Numbered from the stretch's first letter, positions 7,998 through 14,279 are shown. The stretch is 32,669 nucleotides of DNA from Clostridiales bacterium (GCA_019415925.1 DXYG01000004.1:1-32669); one strand, 5' to 3'. A program made the numbers and translations. The notes: generated by a model from the sequence alone, not told the origin.

Positions 7998-8035
7998 TTT
8001 TCAGAGCTTTTCCGCTGCGGTTATTCTATTTCTTT
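7980..8035 (+). terminator. Element-supplied terminator for tRNA-Thr
   Basis: AACCGCA (7980-7986) pairs with TGCGGTT (8016-8022), with inner GGAAAGC/GCTTTTCC pairing, followed by a T-rich stretch. It would end the tRNA transcript, whose original terminator was moved to 16248-16283 by the insertion. Confidence 0.5.
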
Positions 8036-8186
8036 AAAAGAATTATAGAGCGTTTTGGGGTTTATTTGGGGTTTATTGCCTTTAAAATTGCTTTTGTGGG
8101 GCTTATATTTCCGCTGCACTCTACAATTAAATACAGAATAAAAATACGGTTGTATTCTCTTTTACCGAGGGTACAACCGCTTTTTA
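8036..8186. promoter_or_regulatory. attL arm with phased integrase arm-site repeats
   Basis: No gene lies here. GGGGTTTATT occurs at 8057-8066 and 8068-8077, exactly one 11-bp period apart. The same 10-mer is repeated at the other end of the element (16053-16100). Phased direct repeats near both ends are the pattern of arm-type binding sites for the N-terminal domain of tyrosine integrases. The segment GGCTTATATTTCCGCTGCAC (8099-8119) also has a near copy at 15808-15828. Confidence 0.65.
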
Positions 8187-9374
8187 TTATGCTCTTTTCC
8201 TGTTCGTGTTCAGAAGTGCTTCAAAGGTGTTTGCGGCTTCCTTTTCTGCCTGCTCTACTGCGTGAACATATCGGTTTGTTGTCTTTAACTGTGCGTGTCC
8301 GAGCCTTGAAGCTACGTTCTTTATGTTCGTTCCGTTACTTAGCAGAAGCGTTGCCGAGGTATGCCGCAAGGCGTGAAACTTTTTGTGTTCAAGTCCGTTG
8401 CGCTTTAAAAACTTGCTGAACCACTGTGTTGGCGTTGTCGGGTACATAGGCTTTCCGTCTGCCTGCGTGAATATCCAGTTATCACCCTGCCAACGGTCGC
8501 CAAGCATTAATTGCGTTTGCGCCTGCTGTGCCTTAAACTGTTTCAGCATTGCAAGACAATACGGCGGCAACATTATTTCTCTGCTCTTGCCTGTCTTTGT
8601 CGCTTTGCTCTTTATTTCCGTTTCACCCGTCAGCTTGTAATTACTGCGGCTCACGGTCAGAATACCCGTTTTATAGTTTATGTCGCTCCACTTCAAGCCG
8701 ACAAGCTCACCACGGCGGCAACCCGTATTTAGTGCAAGGTGTATTAATAATCTGAATTGCAGCGGCTCACCCTCTAAACAGTCAAGAAGCTTTGCAAGCT
8801 CTTCATCATTGAATATTTCCGTTTTCTGTTCCTCTACCTTTGGCAAGGTTATACGGTCGCTGTCGGCTGGATTTACGCCGATTAAACCGAGCTTATAGGC
8901 ACTGTGCAAGACTGATTGAACCATTGTGTAGTATCTGCGTACGGTTGAAGCCGATAGCTTGCCGCCTGTGCCGTCAAGGTGAGTTGTGCGCTCTTCAAGG
9001 GCGTTTACAAACCTCTGTATGTGAATAGGCTTGATGTCCTTTAGCTTCATATGTCCGAGCATAGGAATAATAGCAATGTCGAGCAGTCGGCAATACTTTT
9101 CATACACAACGGGCGAAAGCCTGTGCTTTGCGTTTTCAAGGTATATCGGCACAAAATCGGCGAGCTTCATTCTGCCGTCTGTGGGAGCTGTGCCGTTCTG
9201 ACATTGTTCCTCAAAGAGTACGGCTTGCCGCTGAACCTCTTTTTCAATCTGCTTTGCGGTCATATTCGGTTCGGGCTTGTACGTCATACGGCGGCGTATC
9301 TGCTTGCCCGTAATGTCATAGCCGCAACACGCCGTTATGCGGTAAGAATTGCCCCTTTTCTCAATCGTTGCCAT
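8187..9374 (-). CDS. int: Tyrosine-type site-specific integrase
   Basis: Catalyses integration and excision of the element at tRNA-Thr. About 395 aa, with an N-terminal arm-binding AP2-like region (about 1-60), a SAM-like core-binding domain (about 70-175) and a catalytic domain holding Arg220 in TGCRRGEL, Lys260 in TKTGKSREI, His334 and Arg337 in HALRH, His360 in LGH and the nucleophile Tyr369 in NRYVH. All catalytic residues are intact. The start at 9374 follows GAGGTG and overlaps the repressor stop by 14 bases; an in-frame ATG at 9386 has no clear ribosome binding site. The 3' end points to attL 200 bp away, the usual arrangement. Similar to Tn916-family/phage integrases. Confidence 0.95.
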   Translation of the reverse strand: MATIEKRGNSYRITACCGYDITGKQIRRRMTYKPEPNMTAKQIEKEVQRQAVLFEEQCQNGTAPTDGRMKLADFVPIYLENAKHRLSPVVYEKYCRLLDIAIIPMLGHMKLKDIKPIHIQRFVNALEERTTHLDGTGGKLSASTVRRYYTMVQSVLHSAYKLGLIGVNPADSDRITLPKVEEQKTEIFNDEELAKLLDCLEGEPLQFRLLIHLALNTGCRRGELVGLKWSDINYKTGILTVSRSNYKLTGETEIKSKATKTGKSREIMLPPYCLAMLKQFKAQQAQTQLMLGDRWQGDNWIFTQADGKPMYPTTPTQWFSKFLKRNGLEHKKFHALRHTSATLLLSNGTNIKNVASRLGHAQLKTTNRYVHAVEQAEKEAANTFEALLNTNRKRA

Positions 9375-10029
9375 TCTGCACCTCATTACTTTTACTATTT
9401 ACACTAATGGAGGAAACAGCTTTTTGCATATACTTTGTAATTTTATATAAAGAAAAATCAGCTTTTTCAGTGTATTTTTTTAGCTTTTCAAAATTTTCCG
9501 ACTCTTTATTTATCATTTCTATTTTTTTATTGATTTTTATATACTCTGAAACTTCGGTTATAATGCTGCAAAAGTCAATATCTAAAATCAATTCACTTAA
9601 ATAATGCAAATACTGTTTATCATTATACTTAACGGCTTCTAAAAAAGCGGTATTTTCTTTACTTAATGCATTTTTTAAATTTATATTTAAATCACATTCA
9701 TCATCTATATAACCGTATTCAGACAACTGCTTTATTATATTTAATTCTTTAACAGCTTGTTCAGAAAGTCCGGTATATTCGCATACTGCGTTTTCATCTG
9801 TGCTTTTGCCGCATTTGTCGGTTCTCCCTATAAGATAATCAGCAGTCACATTGAAATGCTCCGATAATTTATATAAAACTTCAATATCGGGCGTTCTCTT
9901 TCCTTTTTCGTAATATTCAAGACTTGCCCTTGAAACTCCTAAAATATCGGCTAACTGCTGACGTGACATACATTCTTTTTCTCTTAATTTTGTAAGTCTT
10001 TCGGGAAAAAGAGTACATTTTTGTTGCAT
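9361..10029 (-). CDS. XRE-family transcriptional repressor of the element
   Basis: A Cro/CI-type DNA-binding protein of 222 aa. The helix-turn-helix occupies about residues 9-67 (SRQQLADILGVSRASLEYYEKG, then the usual LYKLSEHFNVTADYLIG). The remaining 150 residues are helical and AT-rich in codon use; I recognise no LexA/S24 peptidase motif, so derepression is probably not by RecA-driven self-cleavage. It overlaps and is cotranscribed with int. AGGGTGAT precedes the ATG. It is read away from a region with three GTTGTT/AACAAC inverted repeats that likely are its own operators. It probably maintains the integrated state by holding down the rightward early genes. Confidence 0.85.
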   Translation of the reverse strand: MQQKCTLFPERLTKLREKECMSRQQLADILGVSRASLEYYEKGKRTPDIEVLYKLSEHFNVTADYLIGRTDKCGKSTDENAVCEYTGLSEQAVKELNIIKQLSEYGYIDDECDLNINLKNALSKENTAFLEAVKYNDKQYLHYLSELILDIDFCSIITEVSEYIKINKKIEMINKESENFEKLKKYTEKADFSLYKITKYMQKAVSSISVNSKSNEVQNGND

Positions 10030-10062
10030 AAAATCACCCTATTAAATTCTATTGCATATATT

Positions 10063-10188
10063 TGTTGCTACTTCAAATTATTTTAGCAACATATATTGAC
10101 CTTTAAAGTATTGTTGTTTATAATGATAAATATAACAACGATACTTGTTATTAACATAATACATTCTTTAGTTGTTAATGTCAACAAC
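10063..10188. promoter_or_regulatory. Switch region: two facing promoters and three operator-like inverted repeats
   Basis: A rightward promoter has TTGACC (10096-10101), 17 bases, TATAAT (10119-10124). A leftward promoter has TTGACA (minus strand of 10179-10184), 17 bases, TATTAT (10156-10161). They face each other and overlap. Three inverted repeats share the half-site GTTGYT: TGTTGCTA/TAGCAACA (10063-10091), GTTGTT/AACAAC (10113-10139, over the rightward -10) and GTTGTT/AACAAC (10171-10188, over the leftward -35). This fits a repressor-controlled bistable switch. Confidence 0.7.
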
Positions 10189-10218
10189 AATTTTAAAATT
10201 TTGAAAGGAGAAAACACA

Positions 10219-10422
10219 ATGAGAGCAAACGAAGACATCAGAGCATACGCTAGGAGCAGCGGTGTATACCTTTGGGAGGTAGCCGACGAGCTGAAAATTT
10301 TAGATGCCGCTTTATCCCGTAAGCTCCGTCACGAGTTGAAGCAGGACGAAAAAGAGCGCATATTCAAAATCATTGATGAAATAGCAGAGCGCAAAGCCGC
10401 TGCACGTGCAGAAGCTGTATAA
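10219..10422 (+). CDS. Small helical protein, first early gene (HTH-like, unknown role)
   Basis: A 67-aa protein with AAAGGAG eight bases before the ATG, first gene of the rightward transcript. The pattern ANEDIRAYARSSGVYLWEVADEL followed by LSRKLRHELKQDEKERIFKIIDEIA resembles small helix-turn-helix proteins common in Firmicute phages and integrative elements. It may be a Cro-like regulator or a replication accessory, but the sequence does not settle this. Confidence 0.75.
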   Translation: MRANEDIRAYARSSGVYLWEVADELKILDAALSRKLRHELKQDEKERIFKIIDEIAERKAAARAEAV

Positions 10423-10626
10423 GGTACAGCCTATGTATTATATTCTTCACTCTTGCAGCGGAAATGCAGCCGACTGCATAGAATCACCCATAAAATAAAA
10501 AACGCCGCTTGAAGTGAGCCAACACTCCAAACGGCTAAAGCCAAAAACAACACAACAAAAAAAGTTTACGGCTCTGACGTGATTATATCATTTTTCATCA
10601 GGGCTGTAAACAGAAAGGAATAAAAA
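10423..10626 (+). promoter_or_regulatory. Intergenic leader before the excisionase gene
   Basis: No gene is seen. It holds a block (10436-10470) with TGTATTATATTCT and CTTGCAGCGGAAA that recurs at 13604-13643, and an inverted repeat with 14-bp arms GTTTACGGCTCTGA (10564-10577) and TCAGGGCTGTAAAC (10598-10611, two mismatches) around an AT-rich centre with ATTATATCA. The arms may be an operator around a promoter for the xis-rep genes. Confidence 0.4.
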
Positions 10627-10872
10627 ATGTCACAACTCGCAAGAATGCGTACACTTGATGAATGTTATGCAGAAATAAGGGCAATGGACGAACACACCGC
10701 AATAAGCAAGTATTGCATACGTCAGCTTGCAATCAGCGGAAAGATACCGACTATTATGTGCGGACGTAAACGCCTTATCAATCTTGATGCGCTTATTGAA
10801 TACATAAGCTCTTGCAATTCCGCTGCGAATAACAACGTTATCGAGTACGGAAACATAAGGCGCATAAGCTGA
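10627..10872 (+). CDS. xis: Excisionase-like DNA-binding protein
   Basis: An 81-aa protein with a winged-helix/MerR-like core: SKYCIRQLAISGKIPTIMCG followed by KRLINLDALIEYI, the pattern of excisionase-family (HTH_17) proteins in which 'G-x-I-P-x-x-x-x-G-R-K-R-L-I-N' is typical. AGAAAGGAA precedes the ATG. Its place between the switch and rep, opposite int, fits a recombination directionality factor. A role as a regulator of rep is the alternative. Confidence 0.75.
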   Translation: MSQLARMRTLDECYAEIRAMDEHTAISKYCIRQLAISGKIPTIMCGRKRLINLDALIEYISSCNSAANNNVIEYGNIRRIS

Positions 10873-10905
10873 TGAAACACGAACACAACCGAATAAAATA
10901 AAAAT

Positions 10906-10932
10906 CCCGTCCGACACAGCACATCAGACGGG
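10906..10932. terminator. Hairpin after xis
   Basis: CCCGTCCGA (10906-10914) pairs with TCAGACGGG (10924-10932) with one mismatch. There is no strong T-run, so it may be a weak terminator, a processing site, or part of the replication origin region. Confidence 0.4.
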
Positions 10933-10942
10933 AAACAAGCAG

Positions 10943-10993
10943 CTTTTGCCGCTCCAACCACTGATATTATTTTATCACGTGCAGCGGCAAAAG
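10943..10993. other. Candidate rolling-circle origin stem-loop upstream of rep
   Basis: CTTTTGCCGCT (10943-10953) and AGCGGCAAAAG (10983-10993) are a perfect 11-bp inverted repeat around a 29-base AT-rich loop containing CTGATATTATTTTATCA. HUH Rep proteins nick an exposed sequence in or near a stem-loop close to their gene, and the TGATATTATT core resembles nick sites of small replicons. The nick site itself is inference. Confidence 0.45.
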
Positions 10994-11005
10994 TCAAGAA
11001 AAAAT

Positions 11006-11026
11006 GCGGCTTTTGTTGCCGCTTTT
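11006..11026 (+). terminator. Possible attenuator in the rep leader
   Basis: GCGGC (11006-11010) pairs with GCCGC (11018-11022), followed by TTTT. The upstream arm AGCGGCAAAAG could instead pair with CTTTTGTTGCCGC, so the two folds exclude each other. This is the layout of an attenuation switch that would limit rep expression; weak evidence because the T-run is only four bases. Confidence 0.3.
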
Positions 11027-11083
11027 CGGGCTTGTATTCGGTATTAACAACTCGACGATATAAATAACCGAAAGGCTCTAAAA

Positions 11084-11848
11084 ATGAAATCACGTGAAAA
11101 AAGAATAATATCGGGGAAGTATTTAGAGGTTGAACACTTCCCTGTTACGGCTCACGGCCACAGACACGACCGCAGGCGCAAGCTCTCCCGTATAGAGCAA
11201 CAGAATCTAAACGAGAAGAACGCAACAAAGAAGCTTATCAGACTTGTAAACACAAATTTCGTTGCAGGAGATATTATAATACACGCTACCTACCGTGATG
11301 ATGAAATGCCCGAAAACGAAGATAAAGTACAAAAGGACATTCAAAATTATTTCAGACGTGTAAAATACTACCGAAAAAAGAACGGACTACCTCAAATCAA
11401 ATACATATACGTCATTGAGTATAAAGGCGGTCGGTGGCACTGGCACGGAATAATGTCGGCTATGGATAGAGATACATCAGAAGAGCTATGGAAACACGGA
11501 GATTTTACCAACGCCGATAGGTTCCAACCTACTGCAAAAGAGGGCGGCGAAGCATTCGCCCGGTACATATCTAAAAAGCCTATGGGTACAAAACGTTGGT
11601 ATTGCTCCACAAACTTAAAGCAACCCGAGGTAAAGACAAAGGACGATACACATACACGCTCTGAAATGGCACGTATAGCACGTGAGCGTGTAGATGATAG
11701 AGAATACTGGGAACGCAAATACAAGGGATATAGGTTTGTTTCTGCCACTCCTACATACAATGAATTTAATGGGTGGTGGTATATCTACGTCAGAATGTAC
11801 CGTGATGAAAGACTTGCAGCGGCAAAGAAAAGTAAAAATACAACATAG
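11084..11848 (+). CDS. rep: HUH-endonuclease rolling-circle replication initiator (Rep)
   Basis: A 254-aa protein with the three motifs of HUH Rep proteins: motif 1 around GDIIIHATY (residues 62-70), motif 2 His119-Trp-His121 in GRWHWHGIM, and motif 3 ARYISKK with the single nucleophilic Tyr161 and Lys164. Such proteins nick one strand, stay bound through tyrosine and drive rolling-circle replication; some act as relaxases. The C-terminal part ends with basic residues and no helicase domain. The single tyrosine suggests a plasmid/ICE-type Rep rather than a two-tyrosine phage type. It follows xis and a candidate origin by 90 bp, with AAAGG before the ATG. It gives the element a replicative excised form, and may allow transfer by a helper. 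Confidence 0.85.
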   Translation: MKSREKRIISGKYLEVEHFPVTAHGHRHDRRRKLSRIEQQNLNEKNATKKLIRLVNTNFVAGDIIIHATYRDDEMPENEDKVQKDIQNYFRRVKYYRKKNGLPQIKYIYVIEYKGGRWHWHGIMSAMDRDTSEELWKHGDFTNADRFQPTAKEGGEAFARYISKKPMGTKRWYCSTNLKQPEVKTKDDTHTRSEMARIARERVDDREYWERKYKGYRFVSATPTYNEFNGWWYIYVRMYRDERLAAAKKSKNTT

Positions 11849-11903
11849 TCTATTCTTATTTCCGCTGCAAAATCAAATAAATTTAAAGGTCAGGTGTTGT
11901 AAA

Positions 11904-12125
11904 TTGAGTAAATTAGATTTAACATTTTCAAAAAGGCTCGAAAAAATTATGCTTGAGCGTGATTTATATCCGGCACAAGTCGCAAAGCTCACCGGCGTAA
12001 GACGTGGTATGATTTACGAATATATAAAAGGCGCATATCAACCTACAGCATATAATATAAAACTAATCGCAAAAGGCTTGAATGTAAGTGCAGATTGGCT
12101 TTTAGGACTTTCAGAGGAGCAATAA
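11904..12125 (+). CDS. Small XRE/Cro-type HTH regulator
   Basis: A 73-aa protein with a complete Cro/CI fold: FSKRLEKIMLERDLYPAQVAKLTGV, then RRGMIYEYIKG and the closing LIAKGLNVSADWLLGL. I take the TTG at 11904 as start because AGGTG lies seven bases before it; a later internal ATG would cut off helix 1. It ends one base before the next gene, so both are coupled. Probably a second regulator of the element's replication or late genes. Confidence 0.8.
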   Translation: MSKLDLTFSKRLEKIMLERDLYPAQVAKLTGVRRGMIYEYIKGAYQPTAYNIKLIAKGLNVSADWLLGLSEEQ

Positions 12126-12126
12126 A

Positions 12127-12738
12127 ATGAATAATGATGAATTGGCTATGCTTATAAAGCAAGGAAATTTTGAATATTTACCGCAGTTATGGAAGAATAC
12201 GGAATTTTTGTTGTATAACATTCTCCATAAAAAAATATATAATTATCCGCTGCCGAATTACATCACTGTAGACGATTTAAAACAGCATATGTTTTTTGCA
12301 CTCTGCAACGCTGTAAAAGCCTATGAACCCGAAAAGCCGTATCAATTCAATACATATTTGAGTTATCAGGTAATGGCAGAGCTGCAAAACGCAATTCCAA
12401 AGAACAGCCGGGAGATTCAGGAGCTTTCATACAATCAGACTACAGCTGACGAAGAAACCACAGAGCTAATCGACTTTATAGAAGATACTACAGCTTATCA
12501 GGAATTAGAAAGTGTAGAAACAAACGAAGTAAACAAAACGCTTTATGATGCGCTTTCAAAGCTCACGCCGTTAGAGCAGGACGTTATAACAAAGCATTTT
12601 CTTTTGCGTATGAGTTACGACAAAATAGCAACAAGCAGCGGAATTACAAAGTCTAAAACAATGAACGCTAAAAATAATGGTATTTGTAAGCTACGAAAAA
12701 ACAAGGAGCTTCAAAACATATACTTGCAATCTGAATAA
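12127..12738 (+). CDS. Sigma-70-family-like transcription factor
   Basis: A 203-aa protein with a region-2-like N-terminal part (ITVDDLKQHMFFALCNAVKAYEP, then FNTYLSYQVMAELQNAIPK) and a region-4-like C-terminal HTH (LSKLTPLEQDVITKHFLLRMSYDKIATSSGI). Such small sigma-like proteins are common in Firmicute plasmids, phages and integrative elements. It may direct polymerase to element promoters or act as a regulator only; no clear sigma-1.2 or 3 domain is visible. Coupled to the preceding HTH gene. Last gene of the rightward early transcript. Confidence 0.75.
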   Translation: MNNDELAMLIKQGNFEYLPQLWKNTEFLLYNILHKKIYNYPLPNYITVDDLKQHMFFALCNAVKAYEPEKPYQFNTYLSYQVMAELQNAIPKNSREIQELSYNQTTADEETTELIDFIEDTTAYQELESVETNEVNKTLYDALSKLTPLEQDVITKHFLLRMSYDKIATSSGITKSKTMNAKNNGICKLRKNKELQNIYLQSE

Positions 12739-12937
12739 GCATTTTGCAGTTGAATGCAATCAGCTTATTCTAAAAGACATTACCCCTTTAATAATAAGCG
12801 TTTTAAAGCCGCCAAGCCGATTTTATTATTATTCGTTAATTTATATTATTATATAAAAATCTCGCAATATACCCCTAAAAGCGCTCAAAATAAGCATAAA
12901 ATAGCAGCGGTTTGTTATGCCGCTGCAATGAAATTAT
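12739..12937. other. Convergent intergenic region
   Basis: AT-rich spacer between the sigma-like gene and the minus-strand small genes. I see no convincing gene; a 64-codon frame here has no ribosome binding site and no family resemblance. The terminator at 12904-12926 is the main feature. Confidence 0.6.
12904..12926. terminator. Bidirectional terminator between convergent genes
   Basis: GCAGCGG (12904-12910) and CCGCTGC (12920-12926) form a perfect 7-bp stem with a 9-base loop, with AT-rich flanks on both sides. It is built from the GCAGCGG motif that recurs through the element. Confidence 0.55.
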
Positions 12938-13120
12938 TTATTTTATAGTCTTGCGAATAATGCCCATAAGCTCAAATTGCAAGTCTGTCAATTCCTCTGA
13001 ATTATCTTTTGTCAAACCGCAAGTAAGTATTTCATCATTCAGTTGTGCCAGTAAATGAAGCGTTATTATTTCATCTGCATTTAAGGTCAGAGTCTTTTTC
13101 ATAACAAATTTATTTTTCAT
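12938..13120 (-). CDS. Small protein, paralogue A
   Basis: A 60-aa hypothetical protein whose core TLTLNADEIITLHLLAQLND matches TLTLSAAEIATLLLLNVAVQD of the next gene upstream, with the same spacing to EELTDLQFELMGII versus EELKALQPELDGIL. GAGGTG precedes the ATG. The pair therefore arose by duplication and is under selection. Predicted as a short helical hairpin with leucines, perhaps a protein-protein adaptor. I do not recognise the family and give no function. Confidence 0.6.
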   Translation of the reverse strand: MKNKFVMKKTLTLNADEIITLHLLAQLNDEILTCGLTKDNSEELTDLQFELMGIIRKTIK

Positions 13121-13138
13121 ATTTTTTCACCTCAATTC

Positions 13139-13167
13139 TTGACATTTGCCCTTGCGTGTTGTAAAAT
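13139..13167 (+). promoter_or_regulatory. Promoter antisense to the small genes
   Basis: TTGACA (13139-13144), a 17-base spacer and TAAAAT (13162-13167) form a near-consensus promoter reading right, against the small minus-strand genes. A strong terminator begins fewer than 20 bases after the expected start (see 13174-13240). Confidence 0.55.
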
Positions 13168-13173
13168 ATAGGT

Positions 13174-13240
13174 GTGGTAATATGTACGCTCTTTAAACTG
13201 CGCCCAATGGTAAAACGGTGCAGTTTAAAGGGCTTTTTTC
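13174..13240 (+). ncRNA. Candidate ~65-nt small RNA, antisense to paralogue B 3' end
   Basis: The RNA would start near 13174 and end after a perfect 14-bp terminator stem GCTCTTTAAACTGC (13188-13201) / GCAGTTTAAAGGGC (13220-13233) with T6. It has no ORF. It covers the last 16 codons and stop of the minus-strand gene 13193-13390, so it could pair with that mRNA. It could also be a simple terminator with a chance promoter. Confidence 0.4.
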
Positions 13241-13390
13241 TTTAAATAAAATCCCGTCTAATTCGGGCTGTAACGCTTTCAATTCCTCTATGGTATCAGG
13301 TGTTATCCTGCCGTTTATAACGTCCTGTACGGCTACGTTAAGCAACAAAAGCGTTGCAATTTCCGCAGCGGATAAAGTTAGTGTGTTCAT
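13193..13390 (-). CDS. Small protein, paralogue B
   Basis: A 65-aa hypothetical protein, paralogue of 12938-13120 (shared TLTL-AxEI-TL-LL pattern and EEL-x2-LQ-x-EL-x-GI). AGGAG lies upstream of its ATG. The last dozen residues (SPLNCTVLPLGAV) have no match in paralogue A and are encoded by the arms of the 13188-13233 hairpin, so the reading frame may have been extended through a terminator. Function unknown; probably cotranscribed with the 51-aa ORF before it. Confidence 0.55.
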   Translation of the reverse strand: MNTLTLSAAEIATLLLLNVAVQDVINGRITPDTIEELKALQPELDGILFKEKSPLNCTVLPLGAV

Positions 13391-13402
13391 TGTGTCAGCT
13401 CC

Positions 13403-13558
13403 TTATTTTGTAAACTTCTTATCAAGCGTATATTGCATATCTACAAATTCATAGACTTTATCAAGCCTTTCTTGACTGCGCATCAATCCAAGCATTACGT
13501 TTATTTTTTTAATCTTTTCCGAATAGTCTTTATCACTCTTTTTTATAAGCAGATACAT
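13403..13558 (-). CDS. 51-aa hypothetical protein
   Basis: A short ORF, ATG at 13556-13558, starting MYLLIKKSDKDYSEKIKKIN and ending TLDKKFTK. GGAG lies eight bases upstream. It stops twelve bases before the start of paralogue B, whose own AGGAG fills the gap, so the two look like an operon. The sequence is charged and helical. No family recognised. Confidence 0.5.
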   Translation of the reverse strand: MYLLIKKSDKDYSEKIKKINVMLGLMRSQERLDKVYEFVDMQYTLDKKFTK

Positions 13559-13591
13559 TGCGAAACTCCTTTTACTGTGTTAATATGTACG

Positions 13592-13634
13592 CCGCTGCGA
13601 CTGTGTATTATATTCTCTCTGTTGCTTGCAGCGG
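13592..13634. other. GCAGCGG inverted repeat between small genes and HIRAN gene
   Basis: CCGCTGC (13592-13598) and GCAGCGG (13628-13634) form a stem around a loop that contains TGTATTATATTCT. The loop-plus-stem half (13604-13643) repeats the block at 10436-10470. It probably ends the HIRAN transcript or is a protein binding site. Confidence 0.45.
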
Positions 13635-13646
13635 AAAAGCAACCGC

Positions 13647-14078
13647 TTATATTATCACCTCTATTCCAAGTCCGTAATTTAAGTACGGCTCATTTGTTCC
13701 TCTGATACCTGCAAGGCGGCTTGTGATTGTACGCCCTGAGTCCATCAGCGGAGCTATGAACGCCGCCAGAGCTTTCGGAAGATAACCCATTGTATACGAG
13801 CCTTTGCCCTTTACGGTTGCTATAACTGCAACTGCGTTGCGGTCATATGCGTTTGCCTTATCCCGGTAAAGGCTTATTCTGATGTTTTCGGGGCGATAGT
13901 GTGTAAGGTGCTCAATAGCCTGCTGACGTTTGCCGTAGGTCACGCCTGCAACCTTTGTGCAGATGTTCGGGAGCTTGACAAGCACCCACGCTTTCACCAT
14001 TGCATTAGCTCTGTTATAGCCCTGCTTTACAAGTCTGTTTGCTATTGTCATAACCTTGCTATGCTGTGTGCGTTTCAT
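13647..14078 (-). CDS. HIRAN-domain protein
   Basis: A 143-aa protein: a basic N-terminal helical segment (residues 1-35, SKVMTIANRLVKQGYNRANA) and a HIRAN domain (about 41-143) with the signature AYDRNAVAVIA (77-87) and GYLPKALAAFIAPLMDSG (98-115). HIRAN domains bind 3' ends of single-stranded DNA or stalled forks, often fused to SNF2 helicases or nucleases; here it stands alone. In a replicating element it might act on DNA ends or forks. AAAGGGG precedes the ATG. It is read divergently from the toxin-antitoxin-like locus across a repeat-rich promoter region. Confidence 0.8.
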   Translation of the reverse strand: MKRTQHSKVMTIANRLVKQGYNRANAMVKAWVLVKLPNICTKVAGVTYGKRQQAIEHLTHYRPENIRISLYRDKANAYDRNAVAVIATVKGKGSYTMGYLPKALAAFIAPLMDSGRTITSRLAGIRGTNEPYLNYGLGIEVII

Positions 14079-14099
14079 CTGTAACGCCCCTTTCCTTAA

Positions 14100-14220
14100 C
14101 TCTGTACCTATATTATACTACAATGTTTAAGTGTATTCAATAGTAAATATATACAATGTTTAAGTACATTTTTTGTACATAATTGTACTTGTTAATTGTA
14201 TATATCTATGATATAATAAT
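14100..14220. promoter_or_regulatory. Divergent control region with direct and inverted repeats
   Basis: TACAATGTTTAAGT is repeated exactly at 14119-14132 and 14152-14165. Nearby AAGTACA, TGTAC and GTACTT form overlapping palindromes (14162-14190). A rightward promoter reads TTGTTA (14189-14194), 17 bases, TATAAT (14212-14217). The repeats are likely operator sites for one of the element's regulators, shared by the HIRAN gene and the small toxin-like gene. Confidence 0.5.
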
Positions 14221-14279
14221 ATCGTAAAGGAACGGTGGCGGCTGTTTCAGCTCCCTTGAGAAAGGGGGTGTATATTCAA

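Noticed and set aside
10906..11026. Riboswitch or T-box in the rep leader
   Set aside because: Three hairpins are present but no conserved riboswitch core or T-box sequence (such as TGGTACC-like anti-terminator) is visible.
12754..12948. 64-codon plus-strand ORF after the sigma-like gene
   Set aside because: No ribosome binding site, runs through a terminator hairpin and overlaps the end of the small minus-strand gene.
13433..13705. 90-codon plus-strand ORF opposite the small genes
   Set aside because: Overlaps the 51-aa ORF and the HIRAN 3' end in antisense, with no ribosome binding site.
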